This document shows, one piece after another, positions 43,550 to 50,699 of a stretch of 64,000 nucleotides of DNA; positions within the stretch are counted from its first letter, which is position 1; every line of letters begins with the position of its first letter. The stretch comes from Chthonomonas sp. UBA1950 (lineage in GTDB: Bacteria > Armatimonadota > Fimbriimonadia > Fimbriimonadales > Fimbriimonadaceae): assembly GCA_002336105.1 (NCBI GenBank), contig DDEQ01000039.1, positions 46,698 to 110,697 on the forward strand. Direction: 5' to 3'. The notes beneath the pieces were generated by a model that was given only the letters and a program-made list of their open reading frames with translations, did no database searches and was not told the DNA's origin. Position numbers and translations under genes: made by a program.

Positions 43550-44473
43550 TCACTCGCTATGTTTGCCGCTCGAAACTTTTCCTTTTTGACGCAGATTTAG
43601 TGGTTCAGGCTTTACACCTACATGAGTCGACATCTCTTCTGACTGCGCCATCTTCAATTCGTCTGCTGGAAGAGCTTCTTTATCTCCTTCTTTATAAGTT
43701 CTTGGAAGCAAAATCGAAACTCGTCTATTCTCGCTGTCAAGTGGCTTGTCGGGGAGCTTAAGGTGAGTATCTGCCCATCCTCTGACCCCAGCAAATTGGC
43801 TGTCTGGAATGCCTTTTGCTGATAGCTCGGTTTGCAGAGCAAGAGCACGCATAGAACTCAGCTTCCAGTTATTCATGTCTCCACGGGAGTAGGGCTGAGC
43901 ATCTGTATGACCCTCGATGATCATTTTCTTACCGGAGAGCCTCAGAATAGGAGCTAACCTTTGGATAAGTCGGTGACCTTCTGGGCGAATGGTCCAACTT
44001 CCACTTTCGAAGAACAAGGTGCCAGACTTCTCGGTGAGTTCGATCAACAACCCTTCATCAGTAATCGATATGGTGATGTCTTTGAGGAGGGACTTTATGT
44101 CTGCGTGAACTTCTGCTTCACTCGCAAACCCCTTCCGAATCTTGGTTTCAAGCTCTTGCATCACCTTGTCTTCAATCGATTTCGCTTCTTCTCCGACCTT
44201 GCGATTACCAGGCTTCGTACCAGGATTAGCGCCTGGCATCGCGATTATCGACTTTGATCTTGGCTCGTTCTTTGAAAAGCCAAGAGGATCGTTAAAATAG
44301 CCTTGGATGATGGCTTTGTTGTCCGCAGACAAGCCCATGATCCACATAACGATAAAGAAGGTCATCATTGCCGTGACAAAGTCAGCGTAAGCAACTTTCC
44401 ATGAACCACCATGGTGGCCACCACCGTGGCCTCCCTTGACCTTCTTGATGATAATCGGCTGATGTTCTGCCAT
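43550..44473 (-). CDS. motB: Flagellar stator protein MotB
   Basis: 307 aa. A basic His/Gly-rich start, then the plug-preceding membrane helix WKVAYADFVTAMMTFFIVMW with the proton-carrying Asp. The C-terminal OmpA-like peptidoglycan-binding domain has KKMIIEGHTDAQPYSRGDMN, MRALALQTELSAKG and the ENRRVSILL end. With MotA it forms the proton-driven stator. Ends in a lysine/serine tail. The gene is 16 bp from motA. No other flagellar genes are in the window. Confidence 0.94.
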   Translation of the reverse strand: MAEHQPIIIKKVKGGHGGGHHGGSWKVAYADFVTAMMTFFIVMWIMGLSADNKAIIQGYFNDPLGFSKNEPRSKSIIAMPGANPGTKPGNRKVGEEAKSIEDKVMQELETKIRKGFASEAEVHADIKSLLKDITISITDEGLLIELTEKSGTLFFESGSWTIRPEGHRLIQRLAPILRLSGKKMIIEGHTDAQPYSRGDMNNWKLSSMRALALQTELSAKGIPDSQFAGVRGWADTHLKLPDKPLDSENRRVSILLPRTYKEGDKEALPADELKMAQSEEMSTHVGVKPEPLNLRQKGKVSSGKHSE

Positions 44474-44489
44474 GTCTACACCGGGTTAC

Positions 44490-45350
44490 CTAGGCTGCTT
44501 TGTTGTCCTTAACGGCTGCTTCCATTTCGGCAAAACCGGGTCGAACGCTGGGTTCAATGTTTCTTCTTGCAAACTCGACGCAAGTGATTGGACTTTCACC
44601 GCGAGCAAAACTGAACAGTGCAAATCGGATGCAGTTCATGTATTGGCCTTCTGCCGCGAGCCTAAGCTGCATGGCACGAGCCATTGGAGCGAAGATTCCG
44701 TAGGCAAGGAGAATTCCGAGGAATGTTCCAACCATTGCTGCAGCAACCGAGTGACCGATTTCGGCGGCTTCGCCACCGATTTTGCCCATCGTGATGATAA
44801 CGCCTAAAACGCAAGCGACAATTCCGAAACCGGGCATTGCGTCTCCGACGGTCTGAATGGCTTCAGCGGGAATTCCAGCCTCTTTGTGTGCTGCTTCAAG
44901 GTCGAGCTCCATCATTTCGGAAAGGTCATGCGGACCAACCGAGCCAGTGAGAATCACCTTGAGCGTGTCGCAAAGGAAAGCCGAGGCATGATGGTTAGCC
45001 AAGAACCCCGGATAGTTCTTCATGATGTCGCTTTCTTCTGGCTTCTCGATGTGCTTTTCCAGCCCGAGGAGTCCTTCTTTACGAGCGACATTAAACAGTT
45101 GGTACATCATCTTGAGCAGATCGTTGTACGCTGTGCTTGTGAATGGGTCGGGTTTCAATAGCCCCAGAACACCTTTGATTGCGCCGGTGAGATTCTTCAT
45201 TCCATTTGCGGCCAAGAATGAACCGAAGCCGCAAGCCCCAAGAATGATGAACTCGTTGATCTGGATAAGAACACCAATGTTGCCATGATGCATGATGTAT
45301 CCCACCATGATCCCGACCATTGTGACGACGATGCCGATGATTACAAACAT
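44490..45350 (-). CDS. motA: Flagellar stator protein MotA
   Basis: 286 aa. Four membrane helices; FVIIGIVVTMVGIMVGYIMHH, the EFIILGACGFGSFLAAN loop, then DLEAAHKEAGIPAEAI and the proton-channel helices VGDAMPGFGIVACVLGVIIT and VGTFLGILLAYGIFAPMARA. Cytoplasmic loop charges, which contact FliG, include KEGLLGLEKHIEKPEES. First gene of a motAB pair on the minus strand. Confidence 0.96.
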   Translation of the reverse strand: MFVIIGIVVTMVGIMVGYIMHHGNIGVLIQINEFIILGACGFGSFLAANGMKNLTGAIKGVLGLLKPDPFTSTAYNDLLKMMYQLFNVARKEGLLGLEKHIEKPEESDIMKNYPGFLANHHASAFLCDTLKVILTGSVGPHDLSEMMELDLEAAHKEAGIPAEAIQTVGDAMPGFGIVACVLGVIITMGKIGGEAAEIGHSVAAAMVGTFLGILLAYGIFAPMARAMQLRLAAEGQYMNCIRFALFSFARGESPITCVEFARRNIEPSVRPGFAEMEAAVKDNKAA

Positions 45351-45447
45351 TAGGGTCCACCCACCACCAGTATTGCTATTCCATACTGGGCGGTGAAATT
45401 AACAGGATGAACCCTACATTTGAATCGGAGTTTTACACATTGAACGA

Positions 45448-46302
45448 TTAACTGTTGGCGCTCAATATTTGGCTAACAACCGCAGCGAGTGAAGTCGTCG
45501 GGTGGCCAATGAGCTTGGAGAGTGCCTTTCCATCATCGAAGAGCGCACCTTCTGCGGTAGCAGCGTCAAAGTGCGCATAGACCTTAGCTACTGGCTCCGG
45601 AAGACCAAATCCTGCCAATTTAGCGGCATATTCATCCTCAGTCAGGTTGATGTAACTGATTGGCTTTCCTAGTTGCTTTCCAACTTCGGCTGCGAGTTCG
45701 GCTAAGGTATAAGCCTCATCTCCAGCAAGCTCGTAAGTCTTGCCTTCGTGACCAGATTGAGTCAGAGCAACTGCCGCAGCTTCCGCGTAATCTGCCCTAG
45801 CAGCCGACGAGATTTTTGCATCTCCCGCAGCGCCGATAATAACTCCGTTTTGGGCAGCTCCCGTAACCGACGCTGCGTAGTTTTCGGTGTACCAACCATT
45901 TCGAAGAATCGTATACGGGATACCAGACTTGACGAGTGCTTTTTCTGTCGCCAAATGCTCCGCTCCTAACATGAGAGGCGTCGAATCCGTTCTGAGCAGG
46001 CTCGTGTAGACAATGCGTTTGACGCCAGATATCTTGGCCGCTTCTATCGCGTTTTCGTGTTGTGCTTGTCGTTGGCCAATCTCATTTGAGGAGATGAGCA
46101 GCAAAGTGTCGATTCCTTCGAATGCCGTTTCGAGAGTCGATGGATCAGCGTAATCAGCTTGACGAACTTCAACCCCGTAGCCTTTCGCCCTCTCAGGAGT
46201 GCGAGCGAGAGCAACGATATTTGCTGAATCAGTCTTTAGTTTGAGCTTTTCGATAACGAGAGCTCCGAGTTGTCCAGTAGATGCTGTAATTCCAATTTTC
46301 AT
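45448..46302 (-). CDS. NAD(P)H:quinone oxidoreductase (QorB/NmrA-like SDR)
   Basis: 284 aa. Atypical SDR with GITASTGQLGALVIEKL at the start as the NAD(P)H-binding turn, then ADYADPSTLETAFEGIDTLL, VKRIVYTSLLRTDSTP and TILRNGWYTENYAA. Closest described relatives are QorB (YtfG) of E. coli, which reduces quinones and is linked to redox stress. An Rrf2-type regulator gene lies 55 bp upstream on the same strand, and both genes carry the same inverted repeat in their 5' regions. Confidence 0.88.
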   Translation of the reverse strand: MKIGITASTGQLGALVIEKLKLKTDSANIVALARTPERAKGYGVEVRQADYADPSTLETAFEGIDTLLLISSNEIGQRQAQHENAIEAAKISGVKRIVYTSLLRTDSTPLMLGAEHLATEKALVKSGIPYTILRNGWYTENYAASVTGAAQNGVIIGAAGDAKISSAARADYAEAAAVALTQSGHEGKTYELAGDEAYTLAELAAEVGKQLGKPISYINLTEDEYAAKLAGFGLPEPVAKVYAHFDAATAEGALFDDGKALSKLIGHPTTSLAAVVSQILSANS

Positions 46303-46317
46303 TTTGATTTCCTAATG

Positions 46318-46339
46318 TTGTAGCTGTACGTGTTACAAG
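46318..46339. promoter_or_regulatory. Inverted repeat TTGTA-N11-TACAAG upstream of the quinone reductase gene
   Basis: TTGTA at 46318-46322 and TACAAG at 46334-46339. It lies 16 bp before the ATG of the quinone reductase. The same layout recurs upstream of the Rrf2 gene, so it is a good candidate operator. Confidence 0.65.
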
Positions 46340-46356
46340 TTGATCGTTGTCGATAC

Positions 46357-46776
46357 TCAAAGCATCGAGTAGATTCCGTCGAGAATGTCAGAGACTTTGG
46401 TGTTGGAGAGTTGGGTGTACATGGCTTGCTGTGCCCGCTGATAAACCTCATCAAGGGCATGTTGGATATGGCGGCCAACTGGACAGGCTGGATTGGGATT
46501 CTGATGAAGTCCAAAGATGTCCACATCGTCTTCGACAGCTCGTAGCACTTCCAGCAAGCTGATATTGTCCAGATTCCTCTCTAGAACAATTCCTGCCTTG
46601 CCTTGAGACGTGCTGACAAGACCAGCCTTGCGTAGCATCGAGGCGATATTCCTGATCGTCACAGGATTTACCCCAACGCTCCCAGCAATGAATTCAGAAG
46701 TAGCATCAACTCCGCACTCCGTTCCAACCAATGTCAGAACGTGAACTGCGATTGAAAATCTGGTGTCTGATTTCAT
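46357..46776 (-). CDS. Rrf2-family redox regulator
   Basis: 139 aa. N-terminal winged helix (RFSIAVHVLTLVGTECGVDA, then GVNPVTIRNIASMLRKAGLV, SQGKAGIVLERN) and the Rrf2 dimerisation helix with AVEDDVDIFGLHQNPNPACPVG. Only one Cys is in the sensor part (NPACPVG) rather than the three-Cys iron-sulfur set of IscR, so a thiol/electrophile sensor (as in YodB or YwnA/CymR-like groups) is more likely. It probably represses itself and the adjacent quinone reductase through the shared inverted repeat. Confidence 0.92.
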   Translation of the reverse strand: MKSDTRFSIAVHVLTLVGTECGVDATSEFIAGSVGVNPVTIRNIASMLRKAGLVSTSQGKAGIVLERNLDNISLLEVLRAVEDDVDIFGLHQNPNPACPVGRHIQHALDEVYQRAQQAMYTQLSNTKVSDILDGIYSML

Positions 46777-46781
46777 AGCTC

Positions 46782-46803
46782 TTGTAATTTATACGACTAC
46801 AAG
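46782..46803. promoter_or_regulatory. Inverted repeat TTGTA-N11-TACAAG upstream of the Rrf2 gene
   Basis: TTGTA at 46782-46786 and TACAAG at 46798-46803 (with a matching C before TTGTA), five bases upstream of the ATG at 46776. It also overlaps a possible plus-strand promoter: TTGTAA at 46782-46787 and TATGAT at 46806-46811 with an 18-base spacer. Confidence 0.65.
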
Positions 46804-47304
46804 TTTATGATCGTTCTATGAAACATGATCAGTATAAGTTATGCACAAAAAGCGGTGGATAACTCGCTATGAAAATGGTTGGTCTCTGTCGTGATAAGTC
46901 GTATAACAAATGTGCGAAGTGAAATAGCAGAGAAGCGATGTAGCGGAAGCGAACCCGATACTCGGCTAGAATCAAATCGCCCGTAAGGGGCATTGAGAAA
47001 TTGAAGCGATCGTTTGAAAAAGCGAACCCAAGCGGAAGACCGACTGCAACCTCTAAAAGTGACTTGGACCAGAACTTGAAGAGCGTAGCGAAGTAGCCCC
47101 CAAGGCGGGCAAGATCGCAACGGAAGGTTTAGGCTTTTGCTCCCAGGGCAATTTAGGTGGCCATCTAGATTGCTCCGCGTAGGCGAGGACAGGGTGTACA
47201 TCCGATCTTTGCGGCCAAAAGTCGAAGAATTGAAGGCAAGTTTAACCGGCATGCTTTCAAATAAGGCGCGAACCGAGTGTTTACACCGAATCGCGCCTTT
47301 TCTT
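46804..47304 (+). ncRNA. Non-coding stretch, candidate structured plus-strand RNA
   Basis: About 500 bp with no convincing coding frame. A plus-strand promoter-like pair (46782-46787 and 46806-46811) precedes it and a strong plus-strand terminator ends it at 47263-47304, although no plus-strand gene lies between. TGAAACATG at 46819-46827 can pair with CATGCTTTCA at 47250-47259 (one bulge), which would close the whole transcript. Short local stems include CCGA/TCGG, GCCC/GGGC and TTGC/GCAA. It lacks the conserved cores of RNase P RNA, tmRNA and SRP RNA. Alternatively the region is decayed sequence and the terminator serves the convergent epimerase. Confidence 0.35.
47263..47304 (+). terminator. 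Strong terminator (plus orientation), also at the 3' end of the epimerase gene
   Basis: AAGGCGCGA pairs with TCGCGCCTT, with an inner GTGT/ACAC stem, followed by TTTTCTTTATTT on the plus strand. On the minus strand the following bases are TTATTTG, a weaker T-run, right after the epimerase stop. Confidence 0.8.
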
Positions 47305-48275
47305 TATTTGAAGTATTCGCGATACCAAGAAGCTAACCTGGATAAGCCAGTCTCGATAGAGGTGTTCGGTCGAAAACCGGTTAAGGTGTGCAGGAGGGTC
47401 GTGTCGGCGAGCGTAGCTTCCATGTCTCCTGATTGCATACCGACAAGTTCAACATTGGCTTTGACGCCAAGTGCGTTTTCTAGAGCGCGGACAAATTCGA
47501 CAACTGTGATAGGGCTACCGTTGCCAACGTTTACGATTTGGTGAGGTGCGGAACCACCCGAGGAGGGAATCGCCTCCATCATTCGAACCACGGCTTCGGA
47601 TATGTCGGTGGCGAAGGTAAAGTCGCGAATGGGTCTTCCCTCACCGAAAAGCTTTATTGTCTCGCCAGCAAGCATCGCTTTCGTGAACAGAATTGGCGCC
47701 ATGTCTGGGCGTCCCCACGGACCGTAAACGGTGAAGAATCTTAAGCCTGAAGTTGGCAAACCATACAAATGACTGTAACTGAATGCCATCAATTCGTTTG
47801 CTCTTTTTGTCGCTGCATAGAAGCTTGCAGGCTTATCAACCGCCGCTGATTCGACAAGCGGAAGTTGCGCGTCAACTCCATAAACGCTACTGGAGGAGCT
47901 ATAGACGAGGTGCTCGACTTCAAGATGACGACAAACCTCAAGTACGTTTAGGAATCCGTCGAGATTCGAAGTTGCATAAACTCTTGGGTTCTCCTTCGAA
48001 TACCGCACTCCGGCTTGAGCTGCGAGGTGGATAAACCTCGTTGGTTTAATACTTTTCGTCAGAGAAAACAAACGGTCGTAGTCAGACACATCCTGTTTTA
48101 AAAAGCGAAAATTGGGGTGAGTATGGAGTTGAGCTAGACGGGCTTCCTTAAGCGAAGGATCGTAATAGTCATTGAGGTTGTCTATACCAACCACTTCATG
48201 ACCAGACTCTATAAGCTGTTTTGAGACGTAGAAGCCGATAAAACCAGCAGCGCCCGTGACAATTATTGGTTTCAT
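47304..48275 (-). CDS. NAD-dependent epimerase, UDP-glucuronate 4-epimerase type
   Basis: 323 aa from the ATG at 48275, nine bases after AGGAGT. Extended SDR: GAAGFIGFYVSKQLIESGH, VVGIDNLNDYYDPSLKEARL (the DxNDYYD signature of UDP-GlcA epimerases), AQAGVRYS, SSSSVYG with the catalytic SYK triad as YAATKRANE, and YGPWGRPDMA. It makes UDP-galacturonate for polysaccharides. The frame runs into a short upstream frame whose stop overlaps its start (ATGA). Confidence 0.93.
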   Translation of the reverse strand: MKPIIVTGAAGFIGFYVSKQLIESGHEVVGIDNLNDYYDPSLKEARLAQLHTHPNFRFLKQDVSDYDRLFSLTKSIKPTRFIHLAAQAGVRYSKENPRVYATSNLDGFLNVLEVCRHLEVEHLVYSSSSSVYGVDAQLPLVESAAVDKPASFYAATKRANELMAFSYSHLYGLPTSGLRFFTVYGPWGRPDMAPILFTKAMLAGETIKLFGEGRPIRDFTFATDISEAVVRMMEAIPSSGGSAPHQIVNVGNGSPITVVEFVRALENALGVKANVELVGMQSGDMEATLADTTLLHTLTGFRPNTSIETGLSRLASWYREYFK

Positions 48276-48418
48276 CTGAGCATTACTCCTAATGCCTTCC
48301 TCCATGAGTAAGAGAAAGAGGCCGAACTAAATTGATCGGCGGCGGAAGATTCAGACATAGCGCTATTGATGATTGAGCCTAGCGCCGATACCAACGACAA
48401 AAAGCCCAAGCATTTCAT
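48272..48418 (-). CDS. Small hydrophobic ORF coupled to the epimerase start (uncertain)
   Basis: 48 aa from the ATG at 48418: MKCLGFLSLVSALGSIINSA then a Ser-rich part ending WRKALGVMLR. The TGA overlaps the epimerase ATG, an arrangement for translational coupling. The N-terminus looks like a signal peptide or a short membrane helix. No good ribosome site and no family match, so it may be chance. Confidence 0.3.
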   Translation of the reverse strand: MKCLGFLSLVSALGSIINSAMSESSAADQFSSASFSYSWRKALGVMLR

Positions 48419-48453
48419 TATAGACTTTGAGTCCAGATTGGAAGTTTGACAAC

Positions 48454-48488
48454 AAAAAAAGCTCAATAAACAGGTGCTTACCGAGCTT
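48454..48488 (-). terminator. Terminator after the pyruvate dehydrogenase genes
   Basis: On the minus strand AAGCTC and GAGCTT pair around an 18-base loop and are followed by TTTTTTTG. It lies 26 bp after the pdhB stop. Confidence 0.7.
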
Positions 48489-48513
48489 TCTTTGAAACAA
48501 AAAGGTCTAGTTC

Positions 48514-49506
48514 CTAGAAGTCTAGCTTTCGGACCATCGCGACAACATCATTCTCGTCTGGAATGCACTCCAACTCAAGAACGCGAGCATAAGGCATGGG
48601 GACGTTCAATCCTCCGACGCGACCGACAGGAGCGTCGAGACTGTCGAAACAGTCCTCTTGGATTCGCGAAACGATCTCGGCGCCAAAGCCGCCACTTCGC
48701 CAGTCTTCGTACACAACAACGGCTCGGTGCGTTTTTCGAACGCTAGCGTAAATCGTTTCGGTATCGAGAGGCAAAAGTGATCGAACATCAACGACTTCTG
48801 CATCTATTCCGTCTTTGGCAAGTAGCTCGGCTGCGGCGAGGTTGACTTGTGTCATTCGGCTGTAGCCGATAAGCGAGATGTCTTTGCCTTCGCGAAGGAT
48901 CTGCGCTTTACCCAGGGGAACCATATAATTTGGATCGTCTGGAACCAAACCTTTTACGCCGTACAATCCCGGATTCTCATAGAAAATGACTGGATTGTCA
49001 TCAGCGATTGCCGTCTTAAGAAGGCCATAAGCGTCTGCAGGAGTAGCTGGGCAGATGACTTTGAGACCGGGTACGTGGGCGTACCAGCCTTCCATGCTGT
49101 GCGAGTGCTGAGCTGAAAGCTGCTTCGCCGCGCCACCTGGGCCACGGAACACGATTGGACACTTAACCTCTCCGTTGGTCATGTAATGAACCTTCGCGCT
49201 ATGGTTGATAATTTGGTCCAAAGCGAGAATAGAAAAGCTCATGGTCATGAACTCAACAACAGGTCTGAGACCAGCCATTGCGGCGCCGGTAGCGATGCCA
49301 GCAAATCCGGCTTCGGTGATAGGGGCGTCAACGACACGGCGGTGACCATATTTCGGGAAGAATCCTTTGGTGACTTTGAAGGTTCCTTCATATCGTCCAA
49401 TATCTTCACCGATCAAGAACACGTCTGCGTTCTTGTCCATCTCTTCGTAAAGGCTTTTTTGAATTGCGTCTCGGAAGGTGAGTTCGTGGGATGTGGATGT
49501 TGCCAT
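48514..49506 (-). CDS. pdhB: Pyruvate dehydrogenase E1 component, beta subunit
   Basis: 330 aa. VFLIGEDIGRYEGTFKVTKG, then VVDAPITEAGFAGIATGAAM (with the catalytic Glu), EFMTMSFSILALDQI, FRGPGGAAKQLSAQHSHSME and the C-terminal RVGGLNVPMPYARVLE. It forms the alpha2beta2 thiamine-diphosphate E1 that decarboxylates pyruvate (or a branched 2-oxo acid). It starts 3 bp after pdhA. The E2 and E3 genes are not in the window. Confidence 0.95.
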   Translation of the reverse strand: MATSTSHELTFRDAIQKSLYEEMDKNADVFLIGEDIGRYEGTFKVTKGFFPKYGHRRVVDAPITEAGFAGIATGAAMAGLRPVVEFMTMSFSILALDQIINHSAKVHYMTNGEVKCPIVFRGPGGAAKQLSAQHSHSMEGWYAHVPGLKVICPATPADAYGLLKTAIADDNPVIFYENPGLYGVKGLVPDDPNYMVPLGKAQILREGKDISLIGYSRMTQVNLAAAELLAKDGIDAEVVDVRSLLPLDTETIYASVRKTHRAVVVYEDWRSGGFGAEIVSRIQEDCFDSLDAPVGRVGGLNVPMPYARVLELECIPDENDVVAMVRKLDF

Positions 49507-49509
49507 GTC

Positions 49510-50526
49510 TTAGTGACCAACCTCCGGCGTCATGTCGGAGTAGATGTTGTGATAAACCTCGTCCTTGTTGGGGAATGGTGAAGCATCAGCAAGTTCGTAA
49601 ATTCGCTCGACCTGCTCGTGCGTGTCTGCGTCGATAGCGTCAAGCTTTTCAACCGTGGCGATCTTGTTTTCGATCAGGTATGTAGCCAGTCGCTTGACGG
49701 GATCGCGTTCGAAGTTCTTCTGCTCTTCTTCTTTCGTTCGATATAGCTGTCTGTCGTTGTCTGCCGCGCCGTGACCAGCAAAGCGGTAGGTCATGATTTC
49801 CAGCCACATCGGCTTTCCTTCATTTCGAACGTAGTCGATCGCTTCTTGAGCGTTCTTCTTCAGCTCGATAATGTCCATGCCGTCGATTCGCTCGGATCGG
49901 ATGCCGAATGCCTGACCGCGCTTCCAGAGTTCCATGTCGGCTGCGTGGTACTCAAGTCTAGTTCCCATCGCGAACTCGTTATTCTCGACGATGTACAGAC
50001 AAGGAAGATCCCATAGTCCGGACATGTTGAGTGTCTCGAAAACGACACCTTGGTTTGAAGCGCCATCACCCATGAAGTTGAGAGTCACTCGATCTTCGCC
50101 GCGATACTTAGCTGCGAAAGCCAAACCTGCTCCTAGAGGGATGTGTCCACCCACGATTCCCCAACCACCATAGAAGCCGTTCTTGGGGTCATAGATGTGC
50201 ATTGAGCCGCCCTTACCACCAGCGGTTCCAGCCGATCTTCCCATGATTTCAGCCATGACAGCAACTGGGTCCGTGCCGAGCATCAACGCATGAGCATGGT
50301 CGCGATAAGCCGTAATGACATAGTCGTGGCCTTTTCGGATCGAGTTGATGAAGGCGACCGCAAGTGCTTCCATGCCGATGTAAACGTGCATGTAGCCGCC
50401 GGCTTTGCCCTGGCGGTATGCGACGTTACACTTCTCTTCGAAGTGTCGGATGAAGAGCATTTCGCGGTAGTACTGCTCTAATTCGGCAGTTGTTAATAGG
50501 GAATTTTCTTCGACTTTATTTGCCAC
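49510..50526 (-). CDS. pdhA: Pyruvate dehydrogenase E1 component, alpha subunit
   Basis: 338 aa, GTG start with GAGGA upstream. The thiamine-diphosphate Mg motif is NFMGDGASNQGVVFETLNM, with upstream GGKGGSMHIYDPKNGFYGGW and the phosphorylation-loop-like RFAGHGAADNDRQLYR. The frame runs 3 bp from pdhB, so both subunits are co-expressed. Its own 5' side is 170 bp from a divergent beta-galactosidase gene. Confidence 0.95.
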   Translation of the reverse strand: MANKVEENSLLTTAELEQYYREMLFIRHFEEKCNVAYRQGKAGGYMHVYIGMEALAVAFINSIRKGHDYVITAYRDHAHALMLGTDPVAVMAEIMGRSAGTAGGKGGSMHIYDPKNGFYGGWGIVGGHIPLGAGLAFAAKYRGEDRVTLNFMGDGASNQGVVFETLNMSGLWDLPCLYIVENNEFAMGTRLEYHAADMELWKRGQAFGIRSERIDGMDIIELKKNAQEAIDYVRNEGKPMWLEIMTYRFAGHGAADNDRQLYRTKEEEQKNFERDPVKRLATYLIENKIATVEKLDAIDADTHEQVERIYELADASPFPNKDEVYHNIYSDMTPEVGH

Positions 50527-50667
50527 GCGTCATCCTCGGAACTGGTTTGGATACAAGGGGATAGCCCCATATTGCCAGCATTGGAAATAAGTTAGGGACC
50601 CCCGAAGTTATACCACCGTCTACGTGCCAAATGAGGGGTTCATTAGCCAATCCCGTAGCGTGACCAG

Positions 50668-50688
50668 CCAGTTTGTCACGTAAACTGG
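50668..50688. promoter_or_regulatory. Inverted repeat CCAGTTT-N7-AAACTGG before the beta-galactosidase gene
   Basis: Perfect 7-bp arms with a seven-base spacer, 12 bp before the ATG at 50700. A TAAACT box (50681-50686), which could be a -10 element, lies inside the right arm. A repressor bound here would block that promoter. Confidence 0.5.
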
Positions 50689-50699
50689 CCCCCATAGTC

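Noticed and set aside
43550..45350. Flagellar gene cluster
   Set aside because: Only the stator pair motA-motB is present.
46839..47252. 137-aa minus-strand frame in the non-coding stretch
   Set aside because: No ribosome site, composition unlike coding sequence, and competing short frames on the other strand; no family features.
46804..47304. RNase P RNA, tmRNA or SRP RNA
   Set aside because: None of the conserved cores was found (the GAGGAAAGTCC block, the tRNA-like ends, or the GGAA-type SRP loop), so I keep only a neutral structured-RNA suggestion.
48514..50526. Complete pyruvate dehydrogenase operon
   Set aside because: Only E1 alpha and beta are present; no E2 or E3 gene occurs in the window.
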